From Oribacterium sp. (GTDB lineage Bacteria > Bacillota_A > Clostridia > Lachnospirales > Lachnospiraceae): 7,055 bases of DNA. The position numbers were made by a program, and so were the translations under genes. The stretch spans positions 1 through 7,055 of the forward strand of contig JAGAXP010000279.1 of the NCBI GenBank assembly GCA_017940955.1, in the 5' to 3' direction. The notes beneath the pieces were generated by a model. It searched no databases and was not told where the DNA came from. It saw only the letters and a program-made list of their open reading frames with translations. Below are positions 5,790-7,055 of this stretch, piece after piece; the stretch's first letter is position 1; each line of letters opens with the position of its first letter.

Positions 5790-7055
5790 TTATATATCTC
5801 TCTGCGAAGCTAACGCTTCATTTCGCACCTGTCGCTGTGTTTCTCTTTGGGGGACTGCACTGTTTGCCGCCACGATAGCTTTCTTTTCTGCCAGTCGTGC
5901 CCGGAGTGACGGTCGTTCTCCCCTTGCCCTGCGTTTCCGCTCTTCTTCCTCGATTCGCTCCTGCTCTTCGATACGCTCCCGTTCCGTATTGCGGACTTCC
6001 TTGCGCTCCTCTGCCTTTGGAACAGTATTGCTGAGATAGTTGTCGATCTGATTCAGATTCTCCTCTTCCAATTCCTCCACCTTGGCAAGTGGCTTATACT
6101 CTGCCAGCTTCACCAGAAGTTCTGCCGCCTTGCGGACATCCTCGATATTATCGCTCTCAGATACCACGTCGGAAAGGTACTTCTTATAATCTGCCGACTT
6201 ACCACTTCGGATGTCAGCGGCGATGTTTTGTACCTGCACTTCCCAGTTATCGACCGTATCACTGTACTCATAGGGATCAAAATCACGGGAAAAGCGATCA
6301 ATCTCCGCTGCCAGCTTTGCGGCTTCGTCAACATATACCGGTTTTACGGCATCCATATCAGCCATCTGACTCTCCTGCACTTCAAAACCCGGCAGTTTCC
6401 CGTATATTTTCGCATCCGGAAATACTTCAATAACCTGTCCCACCTTGGATATAGCCTGCTGATCATTCCATATCTCAGGAATATACCGCAGATTATCAAG
6501 GTCTATGGTATTTCCATAAAGAATATCGGACTGGAGATCATCCATGGTCTGAGTGCCAGGCTTATGTATATTGATACCAACAGCGGGGATCATATTATTA
6601 TGTTTTTTTTGCATGATATCAAATAGGGACTTTGCCTCCTCGATGGTGGCAATACCCTCATGCCAGGCTCCCATACTGTGAAACTCACCGCATTCCGCCA
6701 CGGTATAGGTTATAACCGTCTGCTTTTCAGCCAGATATGTTTCCACACCGCTCAGATACTCCGAAAGACTCCCGTGCTGCTCCTGAGATATGGGATTGAT
6801 ATCAAGTTTTACTCCGCCCATGATGATATTGCTCTGATGAAGGGTATTAAACAGATCATCCTCCCTCACCGAACCGCTATAATACAGTACCACATCAAGG
6901 TCAGCTCCCTTGTTCTCCATACCTCTGCACCGACTGCCGGATACAACTACATCCTCAATGTTTACATCCATTCCGTAATCATTCACTATACCCTGAACTA
7001 TATTTTTGACATCAGCCTCTATCGTTTCGGGATTCATACCATCAAGCTCATGAAA
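5790..7055 (-). CDS. C-terminal part of an ICE-type multi-domain protein with a nucleotidyltransferase domain (5' end beyond window)
   Basis: Residues are numbered from the ATG at 7037 (415 residues). The frame stays open to the edge (FHELDG precedes that ATG) and no ribosome site precedes it, so it is probably internal to a longer protein. Residues 5-100 look like a Pol-beta-fold nucleotidyltransferase: GSRCRG (34-39), DLD (D46, D48) and a third acid in KLDI (D79), a complete metal-binding triad. Residues 107-215 (from YTVAECGEFHSMGAWHEG) form a second domain that I associate with large polyvalent proteins of Firmicutes ICEs; this is recalled similarity, not a search. Residues 340-375 are a charged E/R coiled coil with a repeated ERIEE unit. 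The tail RPSLRARLAEKK (376-387) resembles ends of other such proteins. The substrate is unknown; toxin, resistance-like or transfer-related roles are all possible. Confidence 0.7.
   Translation of the reverse strand, partial: FHELDGMNPETIEADVKNIVQGIVNDYGMDVNIEDVVVSGSRCRGMENKGADLDVVLYYSGSVREDDLFNTLHQSNIIMGGVKLDINPISQEQHGSLSEYLSGVETYLAEKQTVITYTVAECGEFHSMGAWHEGIATIEEAKSLFDIMQKKHNNMIPAVGINIHKPGTQTMDDLQSDILYGNTIDLDNLRYIPEIWNDQQAISKVGQVIEVFPDAKIYGKLPGFEVQESQMADMDAVKPVYVDEAAKLAAEIDRFSRDFDPYEYSDTVDNWEVQVQNIAADIRSGKSADYKKYLSDVVSESDNIEDVRKAAELLVKLAEYKPLAKVEELEEENLNQIDNYLSNTVPKAEERKEVRNTERERIEEQERIEEEERKRRARGERPSLRARLAEKKAIVAANSAVPQRETQRQVRNEALASQRDI
6603..6610 (-). other. A8 homopolymer, slippery heptamer A_AAA_AAA in frame
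   Basis: The coding strand reads CAA AAA AAA CAT at residues 143-146 of the multi-domain protein (numbered from the ATG at 7037), which places A_AAA_AAA in the phase used for -1 frameshifting. After a -1 shift the next codons are ACA then TAA, so the product would end at once. That product would keep the nucleotidyltransferase domain and lose most of the second domain and the coiled coil. I saw no clear downstream stem-loop or upstream Shine-Dalgarno stimulator by eye. Slippage may be incidental. Confidence 0.35.

Noticed and set aside
6089..6626. Open frames on both strands overlapping the multi-domain gene
   Set aside because: They lie inside a well-supported coding frame with recognisable domains, lack good ribosome sites and look like random translation.

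Overview
All supported genes in this window lie on the minus strand, so the biological order runs from position 7055 down to 1. The DNA looks like a low-to-moderate GC Gram-positive genome, most likely a gut or rumen Clostridia/Lachnospiraceae-type Firmicute. This rests on strong GGAGG-type Shine-Dalgarno sites, frequent GTG starts, a canonical sigma-A promoter, and the protein families present. The taxonomic call is inference. The flanking gene resembles the large multi-domain proteins of integrative and conjugative elements (ICEs) in these bacteria, so the window is probably a defence-gene cargo site in a mobile element.

Layout from right to left. (1) 7055-5790: the C-terminal part of a multi-domain protein with an intact-looking Pol-beta-type nucleotidyltransferase domain, a second domain typical of ICE-encoded polyproteins, and a charged coiled-coil tail. 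Its frame is open through the window edge, so the true start is outside. (2) 5784-5749: a strong intrinsic terminator closing that gene, with a C(TTCG)G tetraloop and a T7 tract. (3) 5715-5664: a sigma-A promoter (TTGCGA-17-TATAAT) embedded in repeated ATTGYGA heptamers and an AT palindrome, a plausible operator. (4) 5627-5421: a 68-residue Cro/C1-type regulator. (5) 5386-2207: hsdR. (6) 2186-555: hsdM. (7) 553-1: hsdS, starting one base after the hsdM stop and running off the left end.

The regulator and hsdRMS form one compact operon encoding a Type I restriction-modification system. HsdS supplies DNA specificity, HsdM methylates adenine, and HsdR translocates and cleaves unmethylated DNA. 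The small regulator, placed first behind a promoter with operator-like repeats, is the natural candidate to set the timing or level of expression, but that role is inferred. hsdR and hsdM are full length with all key motifs, so the system looks functional as far as can be seen; the second half of hsdS is not in view.

I did not find a clearly new system. The least ordinary points are the nucleotidyltransferase domain inside an ICE-type polyprotein, an A8 slippery run at that protein's domain boundary, and the repeat-bearing promoter of the restriction operon.
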